Assembly: GCA_963699175.1 (NCBI GenBank)
Contig: OY969418.1
Location: forward strand, 3,100,001-3,164,000
Direction: 5' to 3'
Source of the DNA: JACPYM01 sp963699175
Lineage (GTDB): Bacteria > Acidobacteriota > Blastocatellia > RBC074
DNA length: 64,000 nucleotides
Shown one piece after another: positions 45,334-56,645 of this stretch. A model generated the notes under the pieces. The model saw nothing but the letters and a program-made list of their open reading frames with translations, made no database searches and had not been told where the DNA came from. Numbering within the stretch: the stretch's first letter is position 1; the number at the start of each line of letters is the position of its first letter. The position numbers were made by a program, and so were the translations under genes.

Positions 45334-45672
45334 TTAGATTCGTGGAAGCAGGAGCGAAGCAATGGCTTCACAACCAGACAGGAAGATACCGACAAAGACC
45401 TGCGGCTCTCTCAATACGAGCAGGGACGCAGTAAAACCGAGCGCGAGAGTGAGGTTGGTCCCGAAGACAAGCCACCACACCACGCGGTCTTTCCCAGCCC
45501 CTCTGAGCATGACGATGTTTAGCAGCCCGGCGAAGATGATCGCCGCCCCCGAGCCGATGAACCACAGTACATCGAGCGAAAATCCGTCGTAGGCATAACG
45601 GGTAAACCACACGTGCACGACGCCAAGCGCGATAAGCAGACCGGTCGTGATTTGATAAAGCGTCTTCAGCAT
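45334..45672 (-). CDS. four-helix membrane protein (metal operon)
   Basis: This is a 112-residue protein. The ATG at 45672 lies five bases after the selenoprotein stop; a frame further upstream is not used. Four hydrophobic segments are seen (about 5-25, 32-55, 63-85, 88-110). I recognise no family with certainty; it looks like a DoxX-type or other small quinone- or thiol-related membrane protein. Its place between two thioredoxin-like selenoprotein genes suggests a redox partner or transport role in the same unit. Confidence 0.6.
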   Translation of the reverse strand: MLKTLYQITTGLLIALGVVHVWFTRYAYDGFSLDVLWFIGSGAAIIFAGLLNIVMLRGAGKDRVVWWLVFGTNLTLALGFTASLLVLREPQVFVGIFLSGCEAIASLLLPRI

Positions 45673-45676
45673 CTCG

Positions 45677-46252
45677 TCATTTCGCCTTTGCCTGTAACAA
45701 TCGCTCGATTGTCTCTCTCGTGTCGTCAATGACGCGGACAACCGGCACACTCGAATAAACAGGCTCAGGCGGCGCTTGATCCCACACTTTGCCCGGCTCA
45801 TACACCGCCACATAATCCCAAACGATGGAGGAGCTATCGCGTTCGCCAAGTAAATGAGAGATGAGACGTTCCTTGTCCCAGTGTTGTGAGGCCCTGGAAT
45901 CAGAGATGCGATTCAAGGTAGCCGTCGAAGGAGCAAACAAGTCTGTCGGTATGACCGGCTCCCAGACTACGAAGACTCGGATGTTCTGTCCGCGCTTTTC
46001 GTGCAGCAGTTTTTCGAATGCAGAAGCCCCCTGCAAACAGACAGGTCAGGTAGGTGAGAGCATCACAAGCACGCGCACAGAATTTGCCGACTCGTTGAAC
46101 GCCTCTTTCAGGGCCGCAAGGTTGGCGCTGTTCAAGCGCACCAGCGGCTGTTGACCTGGTGGTGTCGTGCTACCTCCATAAAGGTGATAGAAGAGCAAGC
46201 ACAAGCACACAGCTACCACCGCCGCGACGATAATGAAGCTACGCCGTTTCAT
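45677..46252 (-). CDS. putative selenoprotein, thioredoxin-like with UxxC
   Basis: The frame runs from ATG 46252 (GGAGG upstream) through TGA at 46046-46048 to a stop at 45677: 191 residues with U at position 69. An N-terminal signal anchor (SFIIVAAVVAVCLCLLFYHL) is followed by a thioredoxin-like domain: RVLVMLSPT-U-PVCLQGAS, FVVWEPVIPTD, QHWDKERLISHLLGE and WDYVAVYEPGKVWD. Each phrase has a counterpart in the Cys paralogue at 46625-47197, where the first redox residue is Cys. TGA as a stop would cut off four fifths of the fold. It is probably a periplasmic thiol/selenol enzyme or Hg/metal binder. Confidence 0.8.
46019..46035 (-). promoter_or_regulatory. SECIS-like hairpin of selenoprotein
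   Basis: On the minus strand TGCAG pairs with CTGCA around GGGGCTT. The first loop G is the 16th base after TGA, the minimum spacing for bacterial SECIS elements. The GGGGCYT loop is shared with the other candidate. Confidence 0.65.
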
Positions 46253-46253
46253 C

Positions 46254-46619
46254 TCAGCCTCCGATTGGTAGGAACGGTATGAGATACGGGAAAACAAGCA
46301 GGGCGAATGTGAGCGCCGCAATCACCCATAAGCTCACCCGTTGTAGTTTTCGGCTCTGCGGAGCGGCGCAGGCCGTACCCGGCGCACACTGCTCCTCTGG
46401 CTGCTGACGGTAGGCGAAATAAAACCCCGCGCCGAGAAACACCACGGTGAGACCCATAAAGTAAGGTCGGTATGGCATCAGCGCCATCGCGAAAGTTAGC
46501 CCGCCAGCCCCCAGAAAGGAGAATGCAACGGGGAACACGCAACAGCCCAAGGGTAAACAGGAAAACACGGCTGTGATCAACGACCCGCCCGCTGTCATGG
46601 TAATCCTTGATGGTTTCAT
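46254..46619 (-). CDS. merT: MerT-like metal transporter
   Basis: This 121-residue membrane protein has three or four helices. Helix 1 carries the metal-binding pair in FSCLPLGCCVFPVAF (the CC motif of MerT); ALMPYRPYFMGLT, a Cys-rich loop (EEQCAPGTACAAP) and a final helix ending in VFPYLIPFLPIGG follow the MerT pattern. MerT carries mercuric ion inward across the cytoplasmic membrane. No MerP or MerA is seen in the operon, so the fate of the ion differs from a classical mer operon. It begins five bases after the CxxC thioredoxin stop. Confidence 0.8.
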   Translation of the reverse strand: MKPSRITMTAGGSLITAVFSCLPLGCCVFPVAFSFLGAGGLTFAMALMPYRPYFMGLTVVFLGAGFYFAYRQQPEEQCAPGTACAAPQSRKLQRVSLWVIAALTFALLVFPYLIPFLPIGG

Positions 46620-46624
46620 CGTTC

Positions 46625-47197
46625 CTACTTCTTCACTGGATGCAGCAATTCTTTGACCTTGGTCTCGAATGCCTCCTCATCCAGGTGTGGAGCGTGTTTC
46701 ACACCACTTAGTTGGTGCATCCAGAAATCCGGTGTAGTCGGCTCCTTGTCCCACTGACTGCCCGCGCCATACAAGAGGTAAACATCCCACGCCTCCCGCT
46801 TCGTGCCGAGTAGCTTTTGCCACTGATTGCCAGAGAGTTTTTCGCCATCCCAATAGTAGCTCAAGCGTTTGTCACTGAACTCGTCAGAGCGCGTTTGTGC
46901 CCATTTCCGCGAGTCGCCGGGGAACATTGGCAACCAAACGATGTGAGCGCGTAGCCGGTTGTCAGGTATTGCTTTGAGCACCTTCTGCATATCGGCAAAT
47001 CCCGAACGACACATCGGGCAGACCGGAGAGAGCAGCGCGACCAGGCGCACCGCGCCAGGGTCACGCTGGAACGCCTGCTTGAGTATTTCCAAGTCATTCA
47101 GGTCGGTCAACTCTGCCGTTGTAGGAGTGGGCGCGGTTGCCTGAGCCGGAAGAGCGAGGCTTCCGCCTTGAGCGCATAAGAAGGCGATTGAGAGCAC
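46625..47197 (-). CDS. thioredoxin-like CxxC protein of metal operon
   Basis: The product has 190 residues with a thioredoxin-like core: VRLVALLSPVCPMCRSGF (CPMC), HIVWLPMFPGD, LSYYWDGEKLSG and WDVYLLYGAGSQWD. It is the Cys counterpart of the two TGA-containing genes downstream. Without an extension it begins at GTG and has a short hydrophobic lead. An ATG at 47232, overlapping the upstream stop (ATGA), lies one base out of frame. Restoring one A in the following A run would give a normal signal peptide (MKRKIIIGGAALVLSIAFLC). The gene may therefore carry a recent frameshift or a sequencing error. Confidence 0.75.
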   Translation of the reverse strand: MLSIAFLCAQGGSLALPAQATAPTPTTAELTDLNDLEILKQAFQRDPGAVRLVALLSPVCPMCRSGFADMQKVLKAIPDNRLRAHIVWLPMFPGDSRKWAQTRSDEFSDKRLSYYWDGEKLSGNQWQKLLGTKREAWDVYLLYGAGSQWDKEPTTPDFWMHQLSGVKHAPHLDEEAFETKVKELLHPVKK

Positions 47198-47228
47198 GAG
47201 CGCCGCGCCGCCGATGATGATTTTCGTT

Positions 47229-47705
47229 TCATACTGCCTCCTGCATCAAACGCTTGACCGTCTTTGCCACCTCGCCGAGACAGCAAGCGCCTGACGGATT
47301 TCTCTCCTCACACGCGCACATCCGCTCTTTCGTCAGAGCTGTGATGCGTTGAGGAATAGTGGTTTGGCCTTTGGCTTCGATCTCCCGCCGCACGTCTTGC
47401 TCGAAAAAACCGAAGCAGTAGCAAAGCGGAATTAGACCGTCTTTTTCTTTCAAGCCGACGCGGATGCGCAGATCGCCGGTCAGGAAAGCGTGCTCCCTTG
47501 AAAAGTAAACTACTAAGCAATTAGGAGAGACGCAGAAGCGATACTGACTCTCACCCAGCCGGTTAAAGAGTTCCGGTTTGAGCATTAGGAGCATCGTTCT
47601 GAGCGTCACTGGCTGGCTTGGCCCCTGACAGGAAAGGCAGCCACGTGCAGCGCCTATTTTCTGCAACTCAACCAGAGACTTGTCTGATGCTGCGCAACAG
47701 TTCAT
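47229..47705 (-). CDS. CopZ-N-like Fe-S/Zn metallochaperone
   Basis: The product has 158 residues from the ATG at 47705, which overlaps the MerR stop (ATGA). MNCCAAS, then RGCLSCQG, YRFCVSPNCLVVYF and CYCFGFF, ending in CACEERNPSGACCLGEV, give about twelve Cys in paired patterns. This fits the putative Fe-S cluster-binding metallochaperone family related to the N-terminal domain of CopZ. Such proteins are frequent beside MerT and MerR-like regulators and should accept metal in the cytoplasm. Its ATGA overlap with the next gene indicates coupled translation. Confidence 0.75.
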   Translation of the reverse strand: MNCCAASDKSLVELQKIGAARGCLSCQGPSQPVTLRTMLLMLKPELFNRLGESQYRFCVSPNCLVVYFSREHAFLTGDLRIRVGLKEKDGLIPLCYCFGFFEQDVRREIEAKGQTTIPQRITALTKERMCACEERNPSGACCLGEVAKTVKRLMQEAV

Positions 47706-48139
47706 TTCTTTTGTTTCTTTCGCGCGTCGGCGCGCGAGATGTTTATGAGCACCGGGCACACGGTATCTTTACTATGGCGGCTCAGTTCGCGCTCACAGGC
47801 CGCCAAATGCCGAGTCAGGGTCTTGCGAAAGTCCTGCATTAGCCGGATGCGCTCATCCAGCTCGGTGAGTTTGACCTTCAGGTGATCACGCACGCGCCGG
47901 CACTCGTTTGCGCCGCCCGTCGTTAAGAGCTCTCCGATTTCATCAAGTGAAAAGCCTAGCTCTTGGGCTTGCTTGATGAAGAGCACCCGCTCCACCGTCT
48001 CCGGCGCAAAGAGCCGGAACCCGCCTTCCGTGCGAGGGGCAGGCGGCAAGAGCCGCCGTCGTTCGTAATAACGCACGGTATCAATGCTTACGCCAGCGCG
48101 CAGCGCCACCTCCCCGATGCGTAGCGCCGATGAATTCAT
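47702..48139 (-). CDS. MerR-family metal-responsive regulator
   Basis: This is a 145-residue protein. Residues 7-75 form the MerR helix-turn-helix (IGEVALRAGVSIDTVRYYERRRLLPP). The dimer helix carries Cys in NECRRVRDHL and two later Cys (AACERE and TVCPVL) that match the three metal-binding Cys of MerR/ZntR-type proteins. It is probably a mercury, zinc or lead activator. It is the first gene of the operon and is followed by the metallochaperone with ATGA overlap. A typical MerR operator lies just upstream, so it controls itself and the operon. Confidence 0.9.
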   Translation of the reverse strand: MNSSALRIGEVALRAGVSIDTVRYYERRRLLPPAPRTEGGFRLFAPETVERVLFIKQAQELGFSLDEIGELLTTGGANECRRVRDHLKVKLTELDERIRLMQDFRKTLTRHLAACERELSRHSKDTVCPVLINISRADARKKQKK

Positions 48140-48145
48140 AGGGAG

Positions 48146-48177
48146 AGTTTACACTCTGGAGCCAAGACCAGAGTCAA
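48146..48177 (-). promoter_or_regulatory. MerR-type promoter/operator with 20-bp spacer
   Basis: On the minus strand TTGACT (-35, 48177-48172) and TAAACT (-10, 48151-48146) are 20 bases apart, too far for normal sigma70 use and typical of MerR control. The spacer contains the dyad ACTCTGG-N8-CCAGAGT (48153-48174), close to ZntR/PbrR operators. The ATG of the regulator (48139) follows the -10 by six bases, so the transcript is predicted to be leaderless. Confidence 0.85.
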
Positions 48178-48221
48178 GTGGAAAGTTCGATTTTTGTGGG
48201 GCTCTTTGGAAGGCTATCTTG

Positions 48222-48926
48222 TTATTGATCGCGCCGGATAACCGGCTTTATGGCACGTTCACGACGAAGCTGTATGACCGGACGAAAGACGCGATCAGCC
48301 TCGACGAGATTGAGCGGATTGTGTGTTGAATGTCTCGTCCCTGATTTCTTGAAATTCGCGGTATAGCTCCACCGCTCGCCATGACGCTCGGAAAACTCGA
48401 AGCCTTCTTTTTCAACCAGCGTTCTGACTTTAGCGAACGGGGAAAAATCTGGGTCCGGCAGATGCTCGCTGATGGATAGTATGCCTTCCGGCTTTAAGAC
48501 ACGGCGTGCCTCGCTCAGAAAAGCTTGCCGATTGGCTATCTCTCCCAACACGGTGACGAGAAAAAGCACGTCAAAGGAATTCTCTCTGAAGGGCAATTTG
48601 CCGGCATCCGCAATCGCGTAACTAGCGTTGGACAACCCTGTCGCCACGAGTTTCTGTTGAGCCTTCTTTAGCATCTCAGGTTGAAGGTCTAAGAGCACAA
48701 GCTGTCCCTCTGACACCCGACGCGCGACTTCAATACTGTAAAAGCCGGAGCCAGCACCCACTTCAAGCACACGGCTCGTGGCCGTAAGAGCGAGCCGTGC
48801 GCCGAGCTTCTGAGGCGAGAGCATTATGCTTCGCCAGGGAAGCTCAAGGAAAAATGACAGCTCGTGAGGAAACACCCCACGCCCGAGAGTACGTTTAATA
48901 TTGTCTACCCAACGGAGCACCTTCAT
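48222..48926 (-). CDS. class I SAM-dependent methyltransferase
   Basis: The product has 234 residues from the ATG at 48926. Residues about 45-170 form a UbiE-type SAM-binding domain: VLEVGAGSGFYSIEVARRV, LVLLDLQPEMLKKAQ, ADAGKLPFRENSFDVLFLVTVLGEI and EARRVLKPEGILSISE. The natural domain probably ends near WSYTANFKK. The last 38 residues (SGTRHSTHNPL...) run antisense to the end of another gene fragment on the plus strand (LYDRTKDAISLDEIERI at about 48240-48329) and are likely read-through. The substrate is unknown; placement next to metal genes could suggest metal or metalloid methylation. Confidence 0.7.
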   Translation of the reverse strand: MKVLRWVDNIKRTLGRGVFPHELSFFLELPWRSIMLSPQKLGARLALTATSRVLEVGAGSGFYSIEVARRVSEGQLVLLDLQPEMLKKAQQKLVATGLSNASYAIADAGKLPFRENSFDVLFLVTVLGEIANRQAFLSEARRVLKPEGILSISEHLPDPDFSPFAKVRTLVEKEGFEFSERHGERWSYTANFKKSGTRHSTHNPLNLVEADRVFRPVIQLRRERAIKPVIRRDQ

Positions 48927-49019
48927 GATTTTCAAATAGTGTGGCCTCTTTATTGGAAGAGCGGCCTACCTTTCAAGAGGCTTTATCTCGCGGCGCTCGT
49001 GCGGCGGCACTTTGAATTG

Positions 49020-50531
49020 TCAGCCGCCCTGCAGCACGGCTTGCGGCAGTGGGGTGGTCTGCGGACTCCCCAGCGGCTCACGCGGCAGAATGACGGTGAA
49101 AGTCGTGCCCGCACCCACTTCGCTGCGCACTAGAAGCTGGCCGCCGTGGTCTTCAATGAATTTCTTGGTGAGCGCCAGCCCTAGCCCCGTGCCTTTCTCC
49201 TTCGTCGTGAAGTAGGGCTCAAACAGATGTTCCAGCGACTCGGGCGCAATACCGGTGCCGGTGTCCGCGAACTCCACCCGTATGTTCTCCTTGTGTGGGT
49301 GCAAGGTGACGGTGAGAGAGCCGCCATCGGGCATTGCCTGCACCGCGTTGATCGCCAGGTTCGAAAAGCAGGTCTTAAGCTGCTCCGCGTCCCCTTGAAA
49401 ACGGGTGTCGAGGACACGCCCCTCATCAAATTCTTCCCTGACCGCCAAGGCTACGCCCTGCTGCTCAGCCCGCGCGCGCACCAGGTTTAGGACATAGTCG
49501 GTGAGTTCCCGCGCGTCGAGATCTCCCAGCTTGAGCCGCGCCGGGCGGCCGAAATTCAGAAAGTCACTGACCATATTGTTGAGCCGCGTGATTTCTTCCT
49601 TGATGCTGTCCATCAGCCGCGTGTAGTCGTTGCGGGCGGCTTCGACCGTAGGCGTGAACTTGTCGCGCAGATAATCTACGGAGAGGCTGATGAAGCTGAG
49701 CGGGTTGCGGATTTCGTGCGCGATGCCGGAGGCGACGCGGCCAGTGATCACGGAGCGTTCGGCTTGCCGCAGCCTCTCTTCCAACTCCCGTTTACTACGC
49801 AACCCGGCCAGCATCTCGTTGAAGGTTCGTGCCAGCCTGCCCATTTCGTCGCGGCGGTTAATCGTCAGCTCAAAATCGAAGTTACCCGCCGAGACGCGCT
49901 CCGCCGCGCCCGTCAACTCGCGGATGGGCCGTGTGAAATGCCAGCTCGCCAGCGCGACGGCGAAGACGAGTAGCAGGCCGAGCAGCGTAATGCTGATCCA
50001 TCTTTCCCGCCCTTCTTCGCGCACGATCTCACCCAGCCGGTGAGGAGAGATGATGATGAGGACGTGTCGCAGTCCTTTTTCAGTTTCTACCGGGTAGGTA
50101 AACACTTGCTCCGGTTCGCGACCGTCTGCTGGCGTGCCGCGCGGCGGCTTGGCGAATGGCGCGGGCGTCAAATCAGCCAGCACCTGCTGGATCGTCTGGT
50201 CAATGTCGCCCTGCTCCGAACTGTCAATAACACGCCCGGCCGCGTCGGTAAGGAGGATGCGGTGAATGATGTGGCTTTCATCCAGCCCGACCCGCAGCCG
50301 TCCGTCTTCCGGGATGAGTTTGTAAAGATACTTGCCAGCGGAAAAGGAAGTCTGCGCGAGATCCACGGCGAGCGACGTGTCTCTGAGCTGATCCGCCACC
50401 AGCCGCGTGATGCGCTGTTCCGAGTGGCGGTTAAACAGGAAGAGCACGAGGATCGTCACCGACAGCACCAGCAGCACGAAAAAGACGATCCGCGCGCGAA
50501 AGCTCGTAAAAGGGTTGAGCCACTCTCTCAT
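49020..50531 (-). CDS. membrane sensor histidine kinase
   Basis: This 503-residue protein has helix 1 at about 13-33, a periplasmic sensor of about 140 residues, helix 2 at about 172-195, HAMP (TRPIRELTGAAERVSAGNFDFEL), and a HisKA domain with the phospho-His in GIAHEIRNPLSFISLSVDYL. HATPase boxes follow: NLAINAVQAMP (N), DTGTGIAPE (G1), FEPYFTTKEKGTGLGLAL (F/G2). All key residues are present. It is the last gene of the czc block, 13 bases after the CDF gene, so it probably senses metal or envelope stress. Its response regulator is not in the window. Confidence 0.9.
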   Translation of the reverse strand: MREWLNPFTSFRARIVFFVLLVLSVTILVLFLFNRHSEQRITRLVADQLRDTSLAVDLAQTSFSAGKYLYKLIPEDGRLRVGLDESHIIHRILLTDAAGRVIDSSEQGDIDQTIQQVLADLTPAPFAKPPRGTPADGREPEQVFTYPVETEKGLRHVLIIISPHRLGEIVREEGRERWISITLLGLLLVFAVALASWHFTRPIRELTGAAERVSAGNFDFELTINRRDEMGRLARTFNEMLAGLRSKRELEERLRQAERSVITGRVASGIAHEIRNPLSFISLSVDYLRDKFTPTVEAARNDYTRLMDSIKEEITRLNNMVSDFLNFGRPARLKLGDLDARELTDYVLNLVRARAEQQGVALAVREEFDEGRVLDTRFQGDAEQLKTCFSNLAINAVQAMPDGGSLTVTLHPHKENIRVEFADTGTGIAPESLEHLFEPYFTTKEKGTGLGLALTKKFIEDHGGQLLVRSEVGAGTTFTVILPREPLGSPQTTPLPQAVLQGG

Positions 50532-50544
50532 AACAAATTACTCC

Positions 50545-51435
50545 TCACAGGTGCGTTTCGTTTTCAGCGCAACCTTTGCTCTCTACTTGCACCGTTGCGT
50601 GCGCAATCTTGAAATCGTGCGTCACACATTCACGCACGGCCGCGAGCACTTCATCGTGCGTTGCGCCGTCAGCGAGCACCGCATGCACACTGAGCGCGTT
50701 GACGCCGGAAGTCAGCGACCAGACGTGCAGGTCGTGCACCCCGGCAACGCCCGCCACTTTGCCGATGGCCTCGCGGAGCGCAGTCAGATTGACATCCGAG
50801 GGCACGCCTTCGAGCAGCACCCCGACCGCTTCTTTCAGCAGCAGCCAGGTGCGCGGGAAAATAAACAGGCCGATGCCTGCGGAAATGAGCGGATCAGCGT
50901 AATACCAATCCGTTGCCCACATAACCGCGCCTGCGATAATCACACCAATGGAGGTCAACATATCTGAAAGGACTTCAAAGTACGCGCCCTTCATGTTCAG
51001 ACTCTCTTGCGAACCCTCGCGCAAAATCAAAAATCCCGCGATGTTTACAGCCAGGCCGATAGCAGCAACGAGCAACATTGCCTTACTCTGCACTTCAGGC
51101 GGGTTGCGAAAGCGTCCGTATGCTTCATAAAGCACGTAAAGCGAGATGCCGAGTAACACGACAGCGTTGATAACGGCGGCCAAAATCTCTACGCGGTAGA
51201 AACCATAAGTGCGCTCTGGCGTCGCGGGGCGTTCGGCGAACTTGATGGCAAAAAGCGCAAGCCCCAATCCGGCAACATCCGTTAGCATGTGCCCGGCATC
51301 CGCAAGCAAGGCAAGACTGTGAGTAAGAATGCCGCCGATGACTTCAGCAATCAGGTAAAGCAGCGTGAGGCCAAAAACAAAGGCCAGCTTCTTTTTGTTC
51401 CCGGAAGCGGGCGAGTGTGAATGCGCGTGTCCCAT
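50545..51435 (-). CDS. czcD: CDF cation-efflux protein CzcD
   Basis: This is a 296-residue protein with a His-rich N-terminus (MGHAHSHSPA), six membrane helices and a cytoplasmic C-terminal domain. Metal-site residues in helix 2 (HMLTDVAG) fit the family. In helix 5 it has EVLSD, with Glu where many Zn transporters have His, which may change metal preference. The C-terminal HDLHVWSLT is the usual CDF phrase. It exports Zn, Co or Cd from the cytoplasm to the periplasm, where the RND pump can take over. It lies 22 bases after the methyltransferase gene. Confidence 0.9.
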   Translation of the reverse strand: MGHAHSHSPASGNKKKLAFVFGLTLLYLIAEVIGGILTHSLALLADAGHMLTDVAGLGLALFAIKFAERPATPERTYGFYRVEILAAVINAVVLLGISLYVLYEAYGRFRNPPEVQSKAMLLVAAIGLAVNIAGFLILREGSQESLNMKGAYFEVLSDMLTSIGVIIAGAVMWATDWYYADPLISAGIGLFIFPRTWLLLKEAVGVLLEGVPSDVNLTALREAIGKVAGVAGVHDLHVWSLTSGVNALSVHAVLADGATHDEVLAAVRECVTHDFKIAHATVQVESKGCAENETHL

Positions 51436-51457
51436 AGTTCTCTACCCTCAATACGTG

Positions 51458-52068
51458 TCAGAGCCAGCGGCGCGTTTGCCGGCAATAGCGCGTGTAATCG
51501 GCGCCGTGTGTGAGCGCCAGAAACTCCTCTTCAAGCCTGACTTGAATTTGAATCAGCACCTCACCCAGGACGAGCACCGCCAGGCTGACGGCGTTGGGCA
51601 AGACGAGAAAGAAACCAAGTAGGTTTACGCGCATTCCGAGAAAGATCGGATTGCGCGAGAGCTGAAAGATCCCGTGATTGACCAGCGCCGTCTTGTTTTC
51701 CTGGTCAATCCCGATCCGCCAGGAATCGCCCATCTGCTTCTGCGCGAGCAGCGTCCAGACGAGCGACACCACGAGCAGTACCAGGCCGACAACGGCCAAG
51801 GCTGGCCGTTCCAGCCAGGTGATAGGCACGAGCCGATCATATCCACCCTTCCAGAACGAATAGACCAGCACGACGCTTGCGCAGGCGGCGATAGTGAGCC
51901 TGAACAAGCGCCCGATGAAATCGTGTGCGCTGTCGGTCTTTCCCAGCCGGTAGGGGTTACGTCCGGTGCGCTTCCAGACCTGGTACGAACGCCAGGCAAA
52001 CGCCAGGGCGAACCAGACGAGCAAGTAGATCGGAAGAAAAACTCTCAACCAGGTTTCCAACTCGTTTC

Positions 52069-52072
<4 letters not shown>
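51458..52072 (-). CDS. isoprenylcysteine-methyltransferase-like membrane protein
   Basis: This 204-residue protein has four to five hydrophobic segments. The C-terminal phrase LVNHGIFQLSRNPIFLGM, then LEEEFLALTHGADYTRYCRQTRRWL, is the SAM- and lipid-binding signature of the ICMT/PEMT membrane methyltransferase family. Such genes are frequent in bacterial czc operons, but their substrate is uncertain. The start overlaps the czcA stop by four bases. Confidence 0.8.
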
Positions 52073-55202
<3,130 letters not shown>

Positions 55203-55206
<4 letters not shown>

Positions 55207-56630
55207 TGTTCCTCCCCCAGTTCGCTCTTCTGCAACTGCGCCTTGAGCGTAAAGCTTCCCTTGGTCACGACCCGTTCACGCGCTTTCAGGCCGCTTATGA
55301 TGCGCCGGAAACCGCCCCTTTCACCCCCCACTTCGACTTCGCGTACCTTGAAATGGCCCGGCTCGCTCTCTTCAGCGATGAAGACCACCACGCGCTCACC
55401 CAGCCGTTGAATGGCTGTCTCAGGCACGACCAACTCCCTTTCGGCGCTGGCGGTCTCTAACGTTTGAAACTCGACTTCGACGAACATCCCGGTCTTCAAC
55501 CGCTCGCCCGGATTCCTGACCTCGACGCGCACCCCCGCCGTGCGCGTGTCTTCCTTCACACGCGGGTCCACGTAGTTAATGCGACCAGTGAGTGCCGCGC
55601 CGCCGAGTGCCGTCGCCCGCACCACAGCCGGAGCGCCAACGCGCAACTTGACCACTTGCGCTTCCGGCACGTTGGCGATCACCCAAAGGGTCGAGAGGTT
55701 GGCGATGGTGAAGAGCGGCTTGCCGGCCTTGATCCCCGCTCCGGAGTTCACCAGCCGCTCGGTCACCGTGCCGGAGACCGGAGCGATCAGCGCGACGAGT
55801 GACGTGTCCCGCTGGCGGGTGTCGTCGTGCTCGCTGTGCTCGCTCTTGCTTACCAGGGCACCGAGCGATTTCGTCTCATCGCGGATGTGTGCGACATCAA
55901 CGCGCGCAGTCTCCACTTCCGCGCGTGCCTCCTGAATCTCTCGGTTGAGTGCAATGTTTCTTTGGAACTCGTATTCGGCCTTAGCTGTTTGATAGACGGT
56001 TTCAGCCGCTATTAAGTCTTTGCCTGCACCAGCGCCAAGCTCTATCAAGTGGCGCGTCCGCTTCAACGTCGCTTCCGCTTCATCTAGCTTCGCCTTTGCG
56101 GTCAGCACTGCCGCGCGATTTTCAGCCTGTTGCACGCGCGTCAGGTTACGCTCCGCAAGGGCAAGTTTTGTCTCCGCTTCGTGCAGCTTGCCGTGCATCT
56201 GGGCAATTTGCGGGCTGGAAATCACGGCGAGCACCTGCCCTTTTTGTACACGATCCCCCAGCGCCACGCTGACCTGCTCGACCCGGCCCGAGACGAGCGG
56301 CGTGGCTTGCTGCAGCTCCTGTTGATTGGCTTCTACCGTGCCGGGGACTCGCACGCTCCCACCGCTGGCTTGTTCGACGACCTCAGCAGTCTCCAGCTTG
56401 ACTGCGGCCAGCGTTTCCGGCGAAAGCTCTACCTCGTCTTTTTTGCCCTCTTCATGTTCACCCGCATGCGCGGCTTCCGTGGCTTTGGTCTCTTTGCCCG
56501 CCGAACTCTTCGCACGTGACCAGAGGAAAGCGCCCGCCAAGCCGATCAGCAACACTGCAATCACGGCACAGACCAGCACGCGCCGGCGCGCCGCAGCGGT
56601 GTTTGATTCAGACAGTAATTCGTTAGCCAT
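55203..56630 (-). CDS. czcB: RND periplasmic adaptor CzcB
   Basis: This is a 475-residue protein with an N-terminal membrane helix (VLVCAVIAVLLIGLAGAFLW), then a Glu/His/Lys-rich stretch (EAAHAGEHEEGKKDE) that may bind metal. The lipoyl half-motifs (LVSGRVEQVSVALGDRVQKGQVLAVISSP, and IAPVSGTVTERLVNSGAGIKAGKPLF) flank a long coiled coil. A beta-barrel and membrane-proximal domain complete the HlyD/CzcB fold. It bridges the RND pump and the outer-membrane channel. It lies 15 bases after czcC. Confidence 0.93.
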
Positions 56631-56645
56631 ATTTTCTCTCTCCTC

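Noticed and set aside
48225..48329. Plus-strand fragment ending LYDRTKDAISLDEIERI
   Set aside because: It looks like the C-terminus of a recombinase or restriction protein but has no start or domain; too short to annotate as a gene.
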